Shown here in pieces: positions 26,815 to 36,357 of a stretch of 63,799 bases of DNA. Origin of the DNA: Rhodothermales bacterium (GTDB lineage: Bacteria > Bacteroidota > Rhodothermia > Rhodothermales > Bin80); the NCBI GenBank assembly GCA_022821385.1, contig JAJEDR010000023.1:1-63799 (forward strand), given 5' to 3'. Position 1 is the first letter of the stretch, and each line of letters opens with the position of its first letter. Both the position numbers and the translations under genes were made by a program. A model generated the notes under the pieces. The model was not told the DNA's origin. It searched no databases and saw only the letters and a program-made list of their open reading frames with translations.

Positions 26815-29493
26815 ATGATTAGAATTGCTACTATTGCTCTTTTTGCCGGATTCCTTGTATCCGGCTGCGTTTCACCGTCAACAACCAATGTCACGCTTGA
26901 CCTCCCTGACGGTCTTGAGCGTGTGTGGATCGGATCCGATTTCTATGCTAACCGCCTGATGGATTGGCGTTATGCCAACGGCCGCATTGAGTGCATTGAG
27001 GGCAGGAGCGCCAAACCAATGAGAACACTTCATTTGCTCACCCATTATCTGGGCGCCGAGGCAGGAGAATTGTCGATGTCAGTTCGGACGGGAGCATTAT
27101 CACCGACAGACAGTGCACATAGTAGTACGTGGTCAGGTTTTCTGCTTGGTGCGGGGGGGCCAGACGTGGATTGGAGGATTTCGAGCCTTGTTCACCACTG
27201 GCCCGCCGAAGATGGGGGGCTGATCGTAGGAGTAGACGGTCAGGGACAGATCATTGTCCGGTCCAATACCAATGCAGATGCCCCGAAAGGCCCACGCGCC
27301 AATATTACCGTTGAGGCGTGGCCGCTCATTGAACCCGAGACCTCTACGGGTAGCTTGTCGGCGGGTGATCCTGTAAAGTTGAGCATACAGGCCAGCGCGG
27401 CTGGAGACAACTACGAATTAATTGTTACTGCCTCAGATCCGGTTACCGAGGAAGTATTGGCAGAGGCACGATACAGTGGGTTGCCTCACGAGTATTTTGA
27501 GGGCAATGTAGCACTGGTGAGTCATAACAGTCCCCTTATGGAAGGGGAAGGCTATTGGTTTGACGACTGGACGATTGGGGGATCGAAATTCCAGTATGAT
27601 GAAGCGCGGGCATTCGGCCCCATACTGGCGGCTCAGTATACCGTAAGCGACGGAACGCTGAAAATGACGGCACAAATGCCACCGATTGGGGAAGACGATA
27701 CGCCTACAGTTGGGCTAGAGCTCATGCTCAATGGAGACTGGGTGCACTCAGCGAGCACTACAATCATTCCTGATAGCTATACCGCCCCTCTCCGCGTGGA
27801 CGATTTTGAGGCGAACACCGACGTGCCTTACCGGCTGACCTACGATCTGCGCACTGCAAACGGCACCGAGCGCGTACACTTTCCAGGCACGGTACGTATG
27901 GCACAGGTTGAGGATGATGAGTTTGTCCTGGCCTCACTGAATTGCCAAAATATTTCCCAGGGGCGGGATCTGGTGTGGAATCACAGTACAATCTGGTACC
28001 CTCACAGTGAACTCACAGCCGCTGTGGCCTACCATGATCCTGACTTACTCTTTTTCGCCGGGGATCAGATCTATGAAGGCGGGCTTGCAGGCATAATTCG
28101 TTCGCCCCTTGACAAGACTTTCCTGGACTATCACTACCACTGGTACAGGTTCCTTTGGGCTTTCAGGGACTTAATGCGTGATCGCCCCACCGTGGCGATC
28201 CCGGATGACCACGACGTATATCATGGCAACATCTGGGGGCATGGTGGCAAGAAAGCTGAGGGACCGTGGCGGCCACAGTCCGACAACGGTGGCTACATCA
28301 TGGATGCCCGTTTTGTCAACGCTGTCCACAATACACAGGTCTCCCACTTGCCCGATCCTTTTGACCCCACGCCCATTGAGCAGGATATCAGCGTATACTA
28401 TACGAACCTGACCTATGGTGATATCAGCTTCGCCGTTGTGGCAGATCGTATGTGGAAATCAGCTCCCCGCCTGGTCCTTCCAGAGGCACAGGTACGCAAT
28501 GGTTGGCCAGAAAACCGGGAATATGACGCTACCTCAGTAACAGAAGCGCACCTCCTGGGGCCGCGACAACTCAAGTTCCTGAACCAGTGGGCCCACCAGT
28601 ACCCTGATAATGTCTGGATGAAAGTGATGCTCTCCCAGACGTTGTTCAGCAACCTAGCCACACTGCCCAGCGGGTCATTTGACGATCGCGTCGTTCCACA
28701 AATGAGATATGCCGAGCCAGGGGAATACATGAGCGACGACCATCTAGGCACAGACATGGACTCTAATGGTTGGCCACAGAGTGGACGCAACCGTGCATTA
28801 AACGCCATTCGGAAAGGGTTCGCATTTCATGTAGCCGGTGATCAGCATCTGGGTAGTTTCGTGCAGTATGGCATCGCCGAGTTTGGGGATGGCCCCAATG
28901 CCTTCATATCACCCGCAATCGCCAATGTGTGGCCTCGGCGCTGGTTTCCGCCGGAGCCCGGCGGCAATCGTAAACCAGGAGCTCCGGCCTATACTGGTGA
29001 TCACTTGGACGGCTTTGGGAATCACATGACGGTACACGCCGTAGCCAATCCAGTGAAGAGCGGCCGCACACCGGAGGCACTCTATGATCGTGTACCTGGT
29101 TATGGAATCATTCGTTTTAATCGGGATTCCCGTACGATTACTGCTGAGGCATGGCCTCGCTGGGTCGATCCGGCGAGTGAGGATGCCTATCAGTATTCTG
29201 ACTGGCCGGTTACGGTCACCCAGGAAAGCAATTATGGCCGACAGGCAGCCGGATATTTGCCCCCTATCAATGTCGAGGGGCTAACCGAGCCCGTATTTAC
29301 ACTGATTAATGAAACCACAATGGATACACTTTACACGCTCCGCCTTTCGACGCTACCATTCAGAGCAAAAGTATTTGATACCAGCAGTTCATATACGGCC
29401 GTAATTGGAGATCAATCCGTGCATGAGGCGCGGCTGACCGGACTGCAGGTGGATGCAATGGAAAACCCCGAAACACTAGTAGTCACATTTTGA
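26815..29493 (+). CDS. PhoD-like metallophosphatase lipoprotein
   Basis: An 892-residue exported protein. The ATG at 26815 is preferred; a GTG nine bases upstream is also open. Lipobox LVSGC follows the hydrophobic signal MIRIATIALFAGF. The N-terminal 230 residues resemble a concanavalin-type beta sandwich (YFEGNVALVSHNSP, GYWFDDWTIGG). The C-terminal half carries PhoD-type metallophosphatase motifs: DLLFFAGDQIYEG, VAIPDDHDVYHGN and HVAGDQHLGS. PhoD enzymes cleave phosphomono- or diesters in the periplasm. The stop overlaps the next gene, a sulfatase, by four bases, so phosphate- and sulfate-ester hydrolysis appear to be made together. Confidence 0.85.
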   Translation: MIRIATIALFAGFLVSGCVSPSTTNVTLDLPDGLERVWIGSDFYANRLMDWRYANGRIECIEGRSAKPMRTLHLLTHYLGAEAGELSMSVRTGALSPTDSAHSSTWSGFLLGAGGPDVDWRISSLVHHWPAEDGGLIVGVDGQGQIIVRSNTNADAPKGPRANITVEAWPLIEPETSTGSLSAGDPVKLSIQASAAGDNYELIVTASDPVTEEVLAEARYSGLPHEYFEGNVALVSHNSPLMEGEGYWFDDWTIGGSKFQYDEARAFGPILAAQYTVSDGTLKMTAQMPPIGEDDTPTVGLELMLNGDWVHSASTTIIPDSYTAPLRVDDFEANTDVPYRLTYDLRTANGTERVHFPGTVRMAQVEDDEFVLASLNCQNISQGRDLVWNHSTIWYPHSELTAAVAYHDPDLLFFAGDQIYEGGLAGIIRSPLDKTFLDYHYHWYRFLWAFRDLMRDRPTVAIPDDHDVYHGNIWGHGGKKAEGPWRPQSDNGGYIMDARFVNAVHNTQVSHLPDPFDPTPIEQDISVYYTNLTYGDISFAVVADRMWKSAPRLVLPEAQVRNGWPENREYDATSVTEAHLLGPRQLKFLNQWAHQYPDNVWMKVMLSQTLFSNLATLPSGSFDDRVVPQMRYAEPGEYMSDDHLGTDMDSNGWPQSGRNRALNAIRKGFAFHVAGDQHLGSFVQYGIAEFGDGPNAFISPAIANVWPRRWFPPEPGGNRKPGAPAYTGDHLDGFGNHMTVHAVANPVKSGRTPEALYDRVPGYGIIRFNRDSRTITAEAWPRWVDPASEDAYQYSDWPVTVTQESNYGRQAAGYLPPINVEGLTEPVFTLINETTMDTLYTLRLSTLPFRAKVFDTSSSYTAVIGDQSVHEARLTGLQVDAMENPETLVVTF

Positions 29494-30899
29494 AGTTTAG
29501 TCCCCTCTTACTGCTCCCGTTCCTCCTGATGGCCTGTAGGCTGGCCCAGCCGAACGTAATTTTGATTCTGGTTGATGACCTTGGATGGATGGATACCGGT
29601 GTATATGGAAGCACATTCTATCATACGCCCAATATAGATCGCCTAGCAGCTTCAGGCACACGATTTACACAGTTTTATGCATCCAGCTCGGTTTGCTCTC
29701 CCACGCGTGCCAGTATTATGACAGGAAAGCATCCGGCAAGGCTTCAAATAACCAATTGGATTGGAGGAGCCGCGAACGGACAACTCCTCCAGGCTGAGTA
29801 CCGCCGCGCACTACCACTTGAAGAAACCACTCTTGGGGAGACATTCGCGCAGGCCGGATACAGTACCGCATATATCGGCAAATGGCATTTGGGCACTGGA
29901 CTTTTTCGTCCTGAAAATCAGGGATTCGACAAGGTGTTTGCATCCAATGATGCCGGACAACCCGGATCATTCTTTGCACCCTACATCAATACGAATTTTC
30001 CAGCTTCAAATGTGCCTGGACTGGAAACGGATGCGGACAGCACATACCTCACCGATCGCCTAACCGATCTTGCCATAGACTTTATTGAGACCAATCGTGG
30101 AACCCCATTTCTCCTTGTGCTCTCTCATTACGGTGTCCATACACCGCTACAGGCCAAAGAACAGGACATTGAACGGTTCAGGACATCCGAGCCTGCTACG
30201 ATGTTTGAACAGGAGCAGTTTGGAGGTGCAACACGCCTGACACAAGATCACGCAGTTTACGCGGCTATGATCGCTTCGGTGGACGAGAGTGTGGGACTCG
30301 TCCTGCAGGCATTAGAAGCTGCTGAACTTCACGATAACACGATTGTCGTATTTACTTCAGACAACGGCGGGCTATCAACGCTCAGCCAAGGACGTACCTG
30401 GGCACCAACCTCCAATCAGCCATTCCGTGCAGGTAAGGGCTGGCTGTACGAGGGAGGGATACGTATACCTCTCATAGTGAGCGGTATATCGCGTGAGCCA
30501 ACGATCATAGATGTACCTGGTACGACGGATGACCTGCTACCAACCATAACTTCATTGGCAGGCCTGCCCAATCCTATTGATGTTGATGGCCTCGACTTGT
30601 TTGCGCAACCAGCCCCCGAAAGGGAACTTTACTGGCATTTTCCCCACTACCACGGCTCTGCCAATCGTCCGTCTGGAGCCGTTCGTCAAGGACGATACAA
30701 GGCTATTGAATGGTTCGAGACGAACTCAGTAGAGCTCTACGACCTTGACTCAGATCCAGGCGAAACCACCGATATCAGTACTTTCGAACCTGCCAAAACC
30801 CAGGAACTCCTGCATAAGATGCAATCCTGGCGGGACTCGGTCGGTGCGCGTATGCCCCGCCCTAATCCAGACTATTCTGCCCCACCAAGCGATAGCTGA
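29490..30899 (+). CDS. Sulfatase lipoprotein with TTG start
   Basis: A 469-residue sulfatase with FGly motif C69-S-P-T-R73 followed by ASIMTG, DD at 29-30 (ILVDDLGWMD) and a SDNGG motif. The start is a TTG overlapping the PhoD stop (TTGA), with a short signal MKFSPLLLLPFLL and lipobox LMAC (Cys16), so this one uses Sec/Lsp rather than a clear Tat signal. It resembles the choline/N-acetylgalactosamine-6-sulfatase-like branch in its WIGGAANGQLLQAEYRRALP insertion, but the substrate is not known. Its 3' end overlaps the convergent gene at 30862-32370 by 38 bases. Confidence 0.93.
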   Translation: MKFSPLLLLPFLLMACRLAQPNVILILVDDLGWMDTGVYGSTFYHTPNIDRLAASGTRFTQFYASSSVCSPTRASIMTGKHPARLQITNWIGGAANGQLLQAEYRRALPLEETTLGETFAQAGYSTAYIGKWHLGTGLFRPENQGFDKVFASNDAGQPGSFFAPYINTNFPASNVPGLETDADSTYLTDRLTDLAIDFIETNRGTPFLLVLSHYGVHTPLQAKEQDIERFRTSEPATMFEQEQFGGATRLTQDHAVYAAMIASVDESVGLVLQALEAAELHDNTIVVFTSDNGGLSTLSQGRTWAPTSNQPFRAGKGWLYEGGIRIPLIVSGISREPTIIDVPGTTDDLLPTITSLAGLPNPIDVDGLDLFAQPAPERELYWHFPHYHGSANRPSGAVRQGRYKAIEWFETNSVELYDLDSDPGETTDISTFEPAKTQELLHKMQSWRDSVGARMPRPNPDYSAPPSDS

Positions 30900-32370
30900 C
30901 AAAAGCAAAATGCCGGCTATCCGGGCTCCAGGACGGTACATTTATCGTCCCTTGTCCGCCAAACAAATGGGCAATTATCCTTGGATCTTCGGTTTCGTCT
31001 GTGGGCATGATCCGTAATTTTACGTTCTTGTTCGCTGGGTGCCCCTCTACGGATTTATCGTAGGACAGAAATACAATCCAGCGACCATCAGGAGATGGGT
31101 GTGCAAACCAATCCCCAAATTCATCCTGCTGCGTAACCTGTGTCTGGTTGCCGCCATCCGCATCCATTCGCCAGATTTTCATCTGCCCCGTACGTACAGA
31201 ATTGAAATAAATCGTCTGACCATCCGGAGAATATTCCGGCCCATCATCAAGCCCCTCTGCATCCGTCAACCGCACTTCCTCTCCACCATTTCGTCCAATC
31301 GCATAGACGTCATAATTATCACCACGACGGGCGCAGTAAACGAGCTTCTGCCCATCCGGTGACCAGCCATGCCAGTAAGAGGGACCAAGTTCAGTGACCA
31401 ATCGGGGTTCTCCGCCCGTAGCAGGCATGATATAGATCAACGATCCCTTGTCTTCCGTATTGTGGCTGATAGCAAGTTCTGTACCATCAGGGGAGTATCC
31501 ATGGTCATTGTTGCAACGATCAGCAAACTGTGTGTCAAGCATAACAGGTTCGCCCCCGGTAGAAGGCATATGATACAGATGCCCACCACTGTTATAGAGC
31601 AGTGTTAACGAATCCGGCGACCAGTTGGGAGCTTCAAAATGCGTCTGGGCCTGATGGACAACCTGGCGTTCACCAGTCTGGCTGTCAATGATTTCGAGGG
31701 TGCTCTCTACTACCCGCTCCCCGGTCACAGTCTTCTCCTGCAAATGAACATTGGTAAAAACGGCTGTCTCCCGAACTTCGGCATCATGGGCACAAACAAC
31801 GAGACCCGCATAGGCCGAGTCTGGCAGCGCCACTGTGATGTTCCCTACAACTGTCGTTCGCTCCCCTGGCCTGTCCAGATAAAGTGTGAACAGGTTTTCT
31901 GTACGTTCAAGTCGAAGTGAGGCAGGAGCGCGCACAGGAGTCGTCACCTCACGGGTTGGACCTCCTGTTTCCGAACGCCATTGCAGTGCAATCAGCCCAT
32001 CAGCATGTACCAAGGCATCCACATAAGCGGCATCTGCTTCCAAACTCTCCCGAACCATCCACCCCGCCTTGCGATACTGGTGCCCCGTAGTGTCTTCAAA
32101 TTCAACATCTGTCTGTAACACCAGGTCACCGGCAACTTCTTTCCAGACGAAGAAGAATTCATCGCTGGCTCCATAGATATCCGCGCCGCTGCCGGTAACA
32201 ATGTACGTTTCCGTATTCCGATCAAATAACATACCTCCCCCCAAAGGGGCATCGCCCACATTGGTAGTTCCTTCAAAAATCCCCAACGGATCGGGGGTTG
32301 TGCAGGACATCGGGATAATAATCGCAACTAACACAGACCATTTAAGTCTATCGAGTATGTAGTAACTCAT
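30862..32370 (-). CDS. PD40 (TolB-like) beta-propeller lipoprotein with sandwich domain
   Basis: A 502-residue protein with lipobox IPMSC (Cys23). Residues about 40-210 look like a DUF1349/concanavalin-type sandwich (AGWMVRESLEADAAYVDALV, PASLRLERTENLFTLYLDRPG). The rest is a WD40-like PD40 propeller: repeats of NWSPDSLTLLYNSGG, YSPDGTELAISHN, GWSPDGQKLVYCARR, YSPDGQTIYFNSVRTG and SWSPDSRHFAFVSYR. Such proteins are common in the periplasm of Bacteroidota and bind protein or glycan; no catalytic residues are recognisable. It is convergent with the sulfatase and 207 bp downstream of the Nif3-like gene on the same strand. Confidence 0.88.
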   Translation of the reverse strand: MSYYILDRLKWSVLVAIIIPMSCTTPDPLGIFEGTTNVGDAPLGGGMLFDRNTETYIVTGSGADIYGASDEFFFVWKEVAGDLVLQTDVEFEDTTGHQYRKAGWMVRESLEADAAYVDALVHADGLIALQWRSETGGPTREVTTPVRAPASLRLERTENLFTLYLDRPGERTTVVGNITVALPDSAYAGLVVCAHDAEVRETAVFTNVHLQEKTVTGERVVESTLEIIDSQTGERQVVHQAQTHFEAPNWSPDSLTLLYNSGGHLYHMPSTGGEPVMLDTQFADRCNNDHGYSPDGTELAISHNTEDKGSLIYIMPATGGEPRLVTELGPSYWHGWSPDGQKLVYCARRGDNYDVYAIGRNGGEEVRLTDAEGLDDGPEYSPDGQTIYFNSVRTGQMKIWRMDADGGNQTQVTQQDEFGDWFAHPSPDGRWIVFLSYDKSVEGHPANKNVKLRIMPTDETEDPRIIAHLFGGQGTINVPSWSPDSRHFAFVSYRLVGQNSLD

Positions 32371-32577
32371 GAGAAATTTTGGGAAATGACAACAGCTTGT
32401 AAGGTAACCCCAAGCGACGAGAAAACGTAATCATAGAAGTGGTCTCGCTTCCGTTTCACTGGGATGGATTCCTGAATAATCACACCGAACCACTGTTGGA
32501 ACCAAGTCATCGAAACGCACCTCCTGTATCCAGAACCTATCTCGTTTGAAAAATACGTTCCAGGTGTATCTCCTCTT

Positions 32578-33432
32578 CTACACAAAGTAGAATGGGTCTC
32601 CGCTTTCCTGGTGCACCACTATCGTGCCAGGTAGCCTGGGCGTCAACCATTCAGCAAGCCACTCCATACCCGGCTCTTCACTGAGTGCGTGCCCGATTAC
32701 AATCAAGCCCATCTGTCTGTCGCCCTGCCAGTTCGCATCACGAACATACTCGGTTGTTTCCCACTCTCGAACTTCACCCACAACAAGAACGTCAACCTCA
32801 GACAGCATCTCAATTTGACGCTGCCCACTTGCCGCACCAACCAGAAGGCCTACCCGGCTACACGGCATGTCCGCACTTCCCATAACACGGATCCGCTCCG
32901 CCCCAAAACGATCCTTCATGAATCGGGAAAGCTCGCCAAGCGGTACAGAGGGAATCTGGCATATCTGGGGTTGATCCGGTTGCGCGTACGCTTCCCAGCC
33001 AAGACGCTTAAGAACCCCCGTCGCAACGCCATCTGGCCTGTGAGCATGCCAGTAGTCATGAAAACGCCACACAACAATTCCGTTGTCTTCCAGCGTCTTG
33101 CGCTTCTTCTGATAGACCGGGTCATTTTCGAGCCATGAGGTTTCATCCAGATGGTTGTAGTAAGTCGGTTCATGCGTAATGATGAGATTCACACCGTGAC
33201 GCGCGGCATAGTCAATGGTCCGCTGTGTAGCCAAGAAGGTTGTAAGGACAGCCCGCACCGGCTGCGTCACGTCTCCCGATTTAACCGTATCAACCGTCGG
33301 TTCCCACGGAGCACCGGGAATCTCCTCCATGATCAGATTGATGACATCCTGGATTGTGGGAATTTTTTTATGCAAGCCTGCCAAGAGGATACCTCCCCCG
33401 GACTGCGCAAGGAATGCTCTTCTCGTAACCAT
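32578..33432 (-). CDS. Nif3-like dinuclear metal protein with Tat-type signal
   Basis: A 284-residue member of the Nif3/YbgI (GTP cyclohydrolase I type 2-like) family. The metal motif LIITHEPTYYNHLDE (about 77-91) and a later VLVVGEVREWETTEYVRDA segment match the family. It is unusual in opening with MVTRRAFLAQSGGGILLAG, a twin-arginine signal of the kind seen on exported metalloenzymes. Ordinary Nif3 proteins are cytosolic hexamers. This exported type probably handles a small metabolite outside the cytoplasm near glycan enzymes, but no reaction can be assigned. Confidence 0.85.
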   Translation of the reverse strand: MVTRRAFLAQSGGGILLAGLHKKIPTIQDVINLIMEEIPGAPWEPTVDTVKSGDVTQPVRAVLTTFLATQRTIDYAARHGVNLIITHEPTYYNHLDETSWLENDPVYQKKRKTLEDNGIVVWRFHDYWHAHRPDGVATGVLKRLGWEAYAQPDQPQICQIPSVPLGELSRFMKDRFGAERIRVMGSADMPCSRVGLLVGAASGQRQIEMLSEVDVLVVGEVREWETTEYVRDANWQGDRQMGLIVIGHALSEEPGMEWLAEWLTPRLPGTIVVHQESGDPFYFV

Positions 33433-33529
33433 GAATAATTCTGCCTATTATGTTGTAAAGATAACAATGTCACCCGCGACGATGCATTGATTATCTTATA
33501 CTTTGCTACTCAACCAAGCGCTTTTTACT

Positions 33530-34930
33530 ATGCTGCGTGCAATTGTGCTCACACTCCTTACGTTCGGACTCACAGCCACCAGCTTTGGTCAGGAATGGAA
33601 GTTTCTTGTCGAAGGGGACGACCTCTCCGAATGGGAGCGAATGGGGGGAGATGCGACCTATACAGCCTCCAACGGTGAGGTTATCGGCACTACGGTTGCA
33701 AATACCCCAAATACGTTTTTAGCTACAAAGCGACCCTACGGCGATTTTGCCCTTAATCTCGAAGTACGGGTGGATCCCGCAATCAATTCCGGCATTCAGA
33801 TTCGGAGTGAATCCAAACCGGATTACTTGAACGGCAGGGTGCACGGATATCAGATTGAAATTGATCCCAGCCCTCGTGCCTGGAGCGGAGGAGTCTACGA
33901 CGAGGCCCGCCGAGGCTGGTTGTATCCCTTGTCTGCGAATGAGGACTGCCGCGTGGCCTTTAACCCCGACGGCTGGAATCATTACTACATTGAAGCGATC
34001 GGACCATTAATCCGCACTTGGGTTAACGATGTAGCCTGTGCGGCCCTTTACGATGACATGACTTCCTCGGGCTTCATCGCACTCCAGGTTCATAGCGTAC
34101 CTCGGGAAGATCTGGCTAACCGCAACGTTCGCTGGCGTAACATCCGGGTGTGGGAGGAAAATGTAGCCCCTCGCCCATGGACCAGCAACTATGTAATTAA
34201 TCTTGTCCCCAACTCACTCAGTCAGCAGGAAATTGCTCAGGGATACTCCCTGCTCTTTGATGGAGAAACTACCCGAGGTTGGCGTGGAGCAGGCAAGGAG
34301 TCTTTCCCTGAAAAAGGTTGGCGTGTCGAGGACGGAATACTTATCGTTGAATCATCTGGAGGAGCTGAAGCAGCCTATGGTGGTGATATCGTTACCGTTG
34401 ATGAGTATTCGACTTTCGAATTCAGTCTGGACTTCAAACTCACGGAGGGGGCGAACAGTGGTATCAAATACTTTATAACGGAGTCCTATGGCAGCGATGC
34501 ATCAGCCATCGGCCTGGAGTACCAATTATTGGATGATGACCGTCACCCCGATGCAACTCAAGGTGCAGCCGGCAACCGAACCTTAGGATCGCTCTACGAC
34601 CTGATCCCGGCAGACGAAGGAAAAACTGTTCGAGAGCCAGGGAAATGGAATCGCGCCCGTATCGTCGTAACTGGCAAAAGATTGGACGAGCGTGTCTTAG
34701 GCAGCCGTATGGAACAATCTGAGTTCCAGGGAGCACATGTTGAGCATTGGCTCAACGATCGCAAAGTCGTGGAATATGAGCGCGGTACCCCAGTCTTTGG
34801 CGCACTAGTAGCCCGCAGCAAGTACGTTGTATGGGAAGGTTTTGGGTACTGGCCTCAAGGCCATATCCTGCTGCAGGATCATGGCGACGAAGTTCATTTT
34901 CGCAGTATCAAGGTCCGCCGGATTGATTAG
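33530..34930 (+). CDS. Secreted protein with two DUF1080 domains
   Basis: A 466-residue exported protein. The chosen ATG gives signal MLRAIVLTLLTFGL...SFGQ; a start 27 bases upstream is less likely. It contains two copies of the DUF1080 (3-keto-disaccharide hydrolase) fold. The first covers about 17-215 (WKFLVEGDDLSEW, NSGIQIRSESKPDY, YQIEIDPSP). The second covers about 235-465 (YSLLFDGETTRGWRG, ANSGIKYFITES, LEYQLLDDDRHPDA, HVEHWLNDRKVVEYE). The family includes hydrolases of oxidised disaccharides and carbohydrate-binding members. The 3' end overlaps the convergent sugar-kinase gene by 23 bases. Confidence 0.9.
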   Translation: MLRAIVLTLLTFGLTATSFGQEWKFLVEGDDLSEWERMGGDATYTASNGEVIGTTVANTPNTFLATKRPYGDFALNLEVRVDPAINSGIQIRSESKPDYLNGRVHGYQIEIDPSPRAWSGGVYDEARRGWLYPLSANEDCRVAFNPDGWNHYYIEAIGPLIRTWVNDVACAALYDDMTSSGFIALQVHSVPREDLANRNVRWRNIRVWEENVAPRPWTSNYVINLVPNSLSQQEIAQGYSLLFDGETTRGWRGAGKESFPEKGWRVEDGILIVESSGGAEAAYGGDIVTVDEYSTFEFSLDFKLTEGANSGIKYFITESYGSDASAIGLEYQLLDDDRHPDATQGAAGNRTLGSLYDLIPADEGKTVREPGKWNRARIVVTGKRLDERVLGSRMEQSEFQGAHVEHWLNDRKVVEYERGTPVFGALVARSKYVVWEGFGYWPQGHILLQDHGDEVHFRSIKVRRID

Positions 34931-36326
34931 GCTGGAAAATTTCCGTTACTACACTGGTCGCTGACGCTTCACGAATTGAGCTGTCCACGGGCAAACGGCT
35001 CATGGCCTTTGCCTGAATGAGCAGGTTTCCGAGTGCCGTCGCCTCGGAAGGGCCCGCAATGACTGGTAAACCGCAGCGGTCTGCCGTCCATTGATTGAGC
35101 AATCTATTACGACTACCCCCGCCGACAACATGCAGACAATCAAAATGCCTCCCCAGTAAAGTTGAGAGTGACCCAAGTGTTGTACGATATACTTCGGCCA
35201 GACTTTCCAGTATGAGCCGTACGATATCCCCACGTTCGCTTACTACAGGCCTCCTGTGTTCTCTGCACCAATCTGCAATGCGCTGGGGCATATTTCCGGG
35301 CGTGGAGAATCTCGGGTCGTTGAAATCAATGGTATACTCAGGGGGCTCTGCCCGGCTTGCCTCATCCAGCAGTCCGGTATAGTCGAAGTTCATTCCTGCC
35401 TCCCGCCAGACGCGCTCGCACTCCTGTAGCACCCAAAGCCCGGTCAGGTTTTTCAGGAATCGGATAGTCCCCCCATACCCCACCTCGTTCGTAAAACCAG
35501 CCTCCATTGCAGCAGGAACACAGATTGGTGTAGGAGTTTCTGCACCAAGAAGCGACCAGGTCCCACTGCTAAGAAAAGCCCAGGACGAATACTCACCCGC
35601 TGGAATCGCCGCAACTGCGCAAGCCGTATCGTGCGAACAGCTTGCGATAACAGCCACATTGGGATTATCTGGCACAGGGCCAAGTACAGTGCCCGATGGT
35701 ACGACCCGGGGCCACGTAACTGGATCAATTTGTAAAGCCTGCATAGCCTCAACAGACCATGAACGCGAGTTCGCACTCAGAAGCTGCGTTGTGCTTGCCA
35801 AGGATTCCTCTGCTACTGGGCGATCACAAAAACGCCAGTTCATATAGTCGGCAATGAGTAGTCTACAACACGTAGCGGCATGACGCTGTGGCGTCATCTG
35901 CTCATCCGCCAAAACCTGAAACAATGTGTTGATTGGATGTGAAGCCACACCTGTCATACCGTACAGCTCCTCTCGCGCAACCCGTTGCCAGGCAAGCGCT
36001 TCACCCGAAGCCGACCTAGGATCCCTGTAGACATGGGCGCGCCGCAGAGGCTGCATCGTGCTGTCCATGGGCACATAATCAACACCCCACGAGTCAACAC
36101 TCAGACTGCACAGATCAGGGGCCTCCTTAAGAGCAATCGCCAACCCCTCCTGCATAGAACTCCACACTGCATCCAGATCCCAATAGAGTCGCTCTTCCTC
36201 AACTTCGATTGGTGTGTCCCAACGATGCACCTCCTGCATTTCCATACGATTCCCTTCGAGCCTGCCCAAGACAGCGCGACCGCTGGACGCTCCTAAGTCA
36301 AAAGCCAGATGTACAGATGCCTGCAT
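34908..36326 (-). CDS. rhaB: Rhamnulokinase-type FGGY sugar kinase
   Basis: A 472-residue cytosolic FGGY kinase. The opening LAFDLGASSGRAVLGRLEG, the SVDSWGVDYVPMD segment (about 78-90), HDTACAVAAIP, SSGTWSLLG and the C-terminal HVVGGGSRNRLLNQWTADR are those of L-rhamnulose kinases (RhaB) rather than xylulokinases or glycerol kinases. It would phosphorylate L-rhamnulose, though L-fuculose is possible in this branch. No rhamnose isomerase or aldolase lies next to it. It is on the opposite strand to its left neighbour and 31 bp downstream of the HNH-type lipoprotein gene. Confidence 0.85.
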   Translation of the reverse strand: MQASVHLAFDLGASSGRAVLGRLEGNRMEMQEVHRWDTPIEVEEERLYWDLDAVWSSMQEGLAIALKEAPDLCSLSVDSWGVDYVPMDSTMQPLRRAHVYRDPRSASGEALAWQRVAREELYGMTGVASHPINTLFQVLADEQMTPQRHAATCCRLLIADYMNWRFCDRPVAEESLASTTQLLSANSRSWSVEAMQALQIDPVTWPRVVPSGTVLGPVPDNPNVAVIASCSHDTACAVAAIPAGEYSSWAFLSSGTWSLLGAETPTPICVPAAMEAGFTNEVGYGGTIRFLKNLTGLWVLQECERVWREAGMNFDYTGLLDEASRAEPPEYTIDFNDPRFSTPGNMPQRIADWCREHRRPVVSERGDIVRLILESLAEVYRTTLGSLSTLLGRHFDCLHVVGGGSRNRLLNQWTADRCGLPVIAGPSEATALGNLLIQAKAMSRLPVDSSIREASATSVVTEIFQPNQSGGP

Positions 36327-36357
36327 TTGTGTTTAACCTTTTAATTTGCAATGCGCA

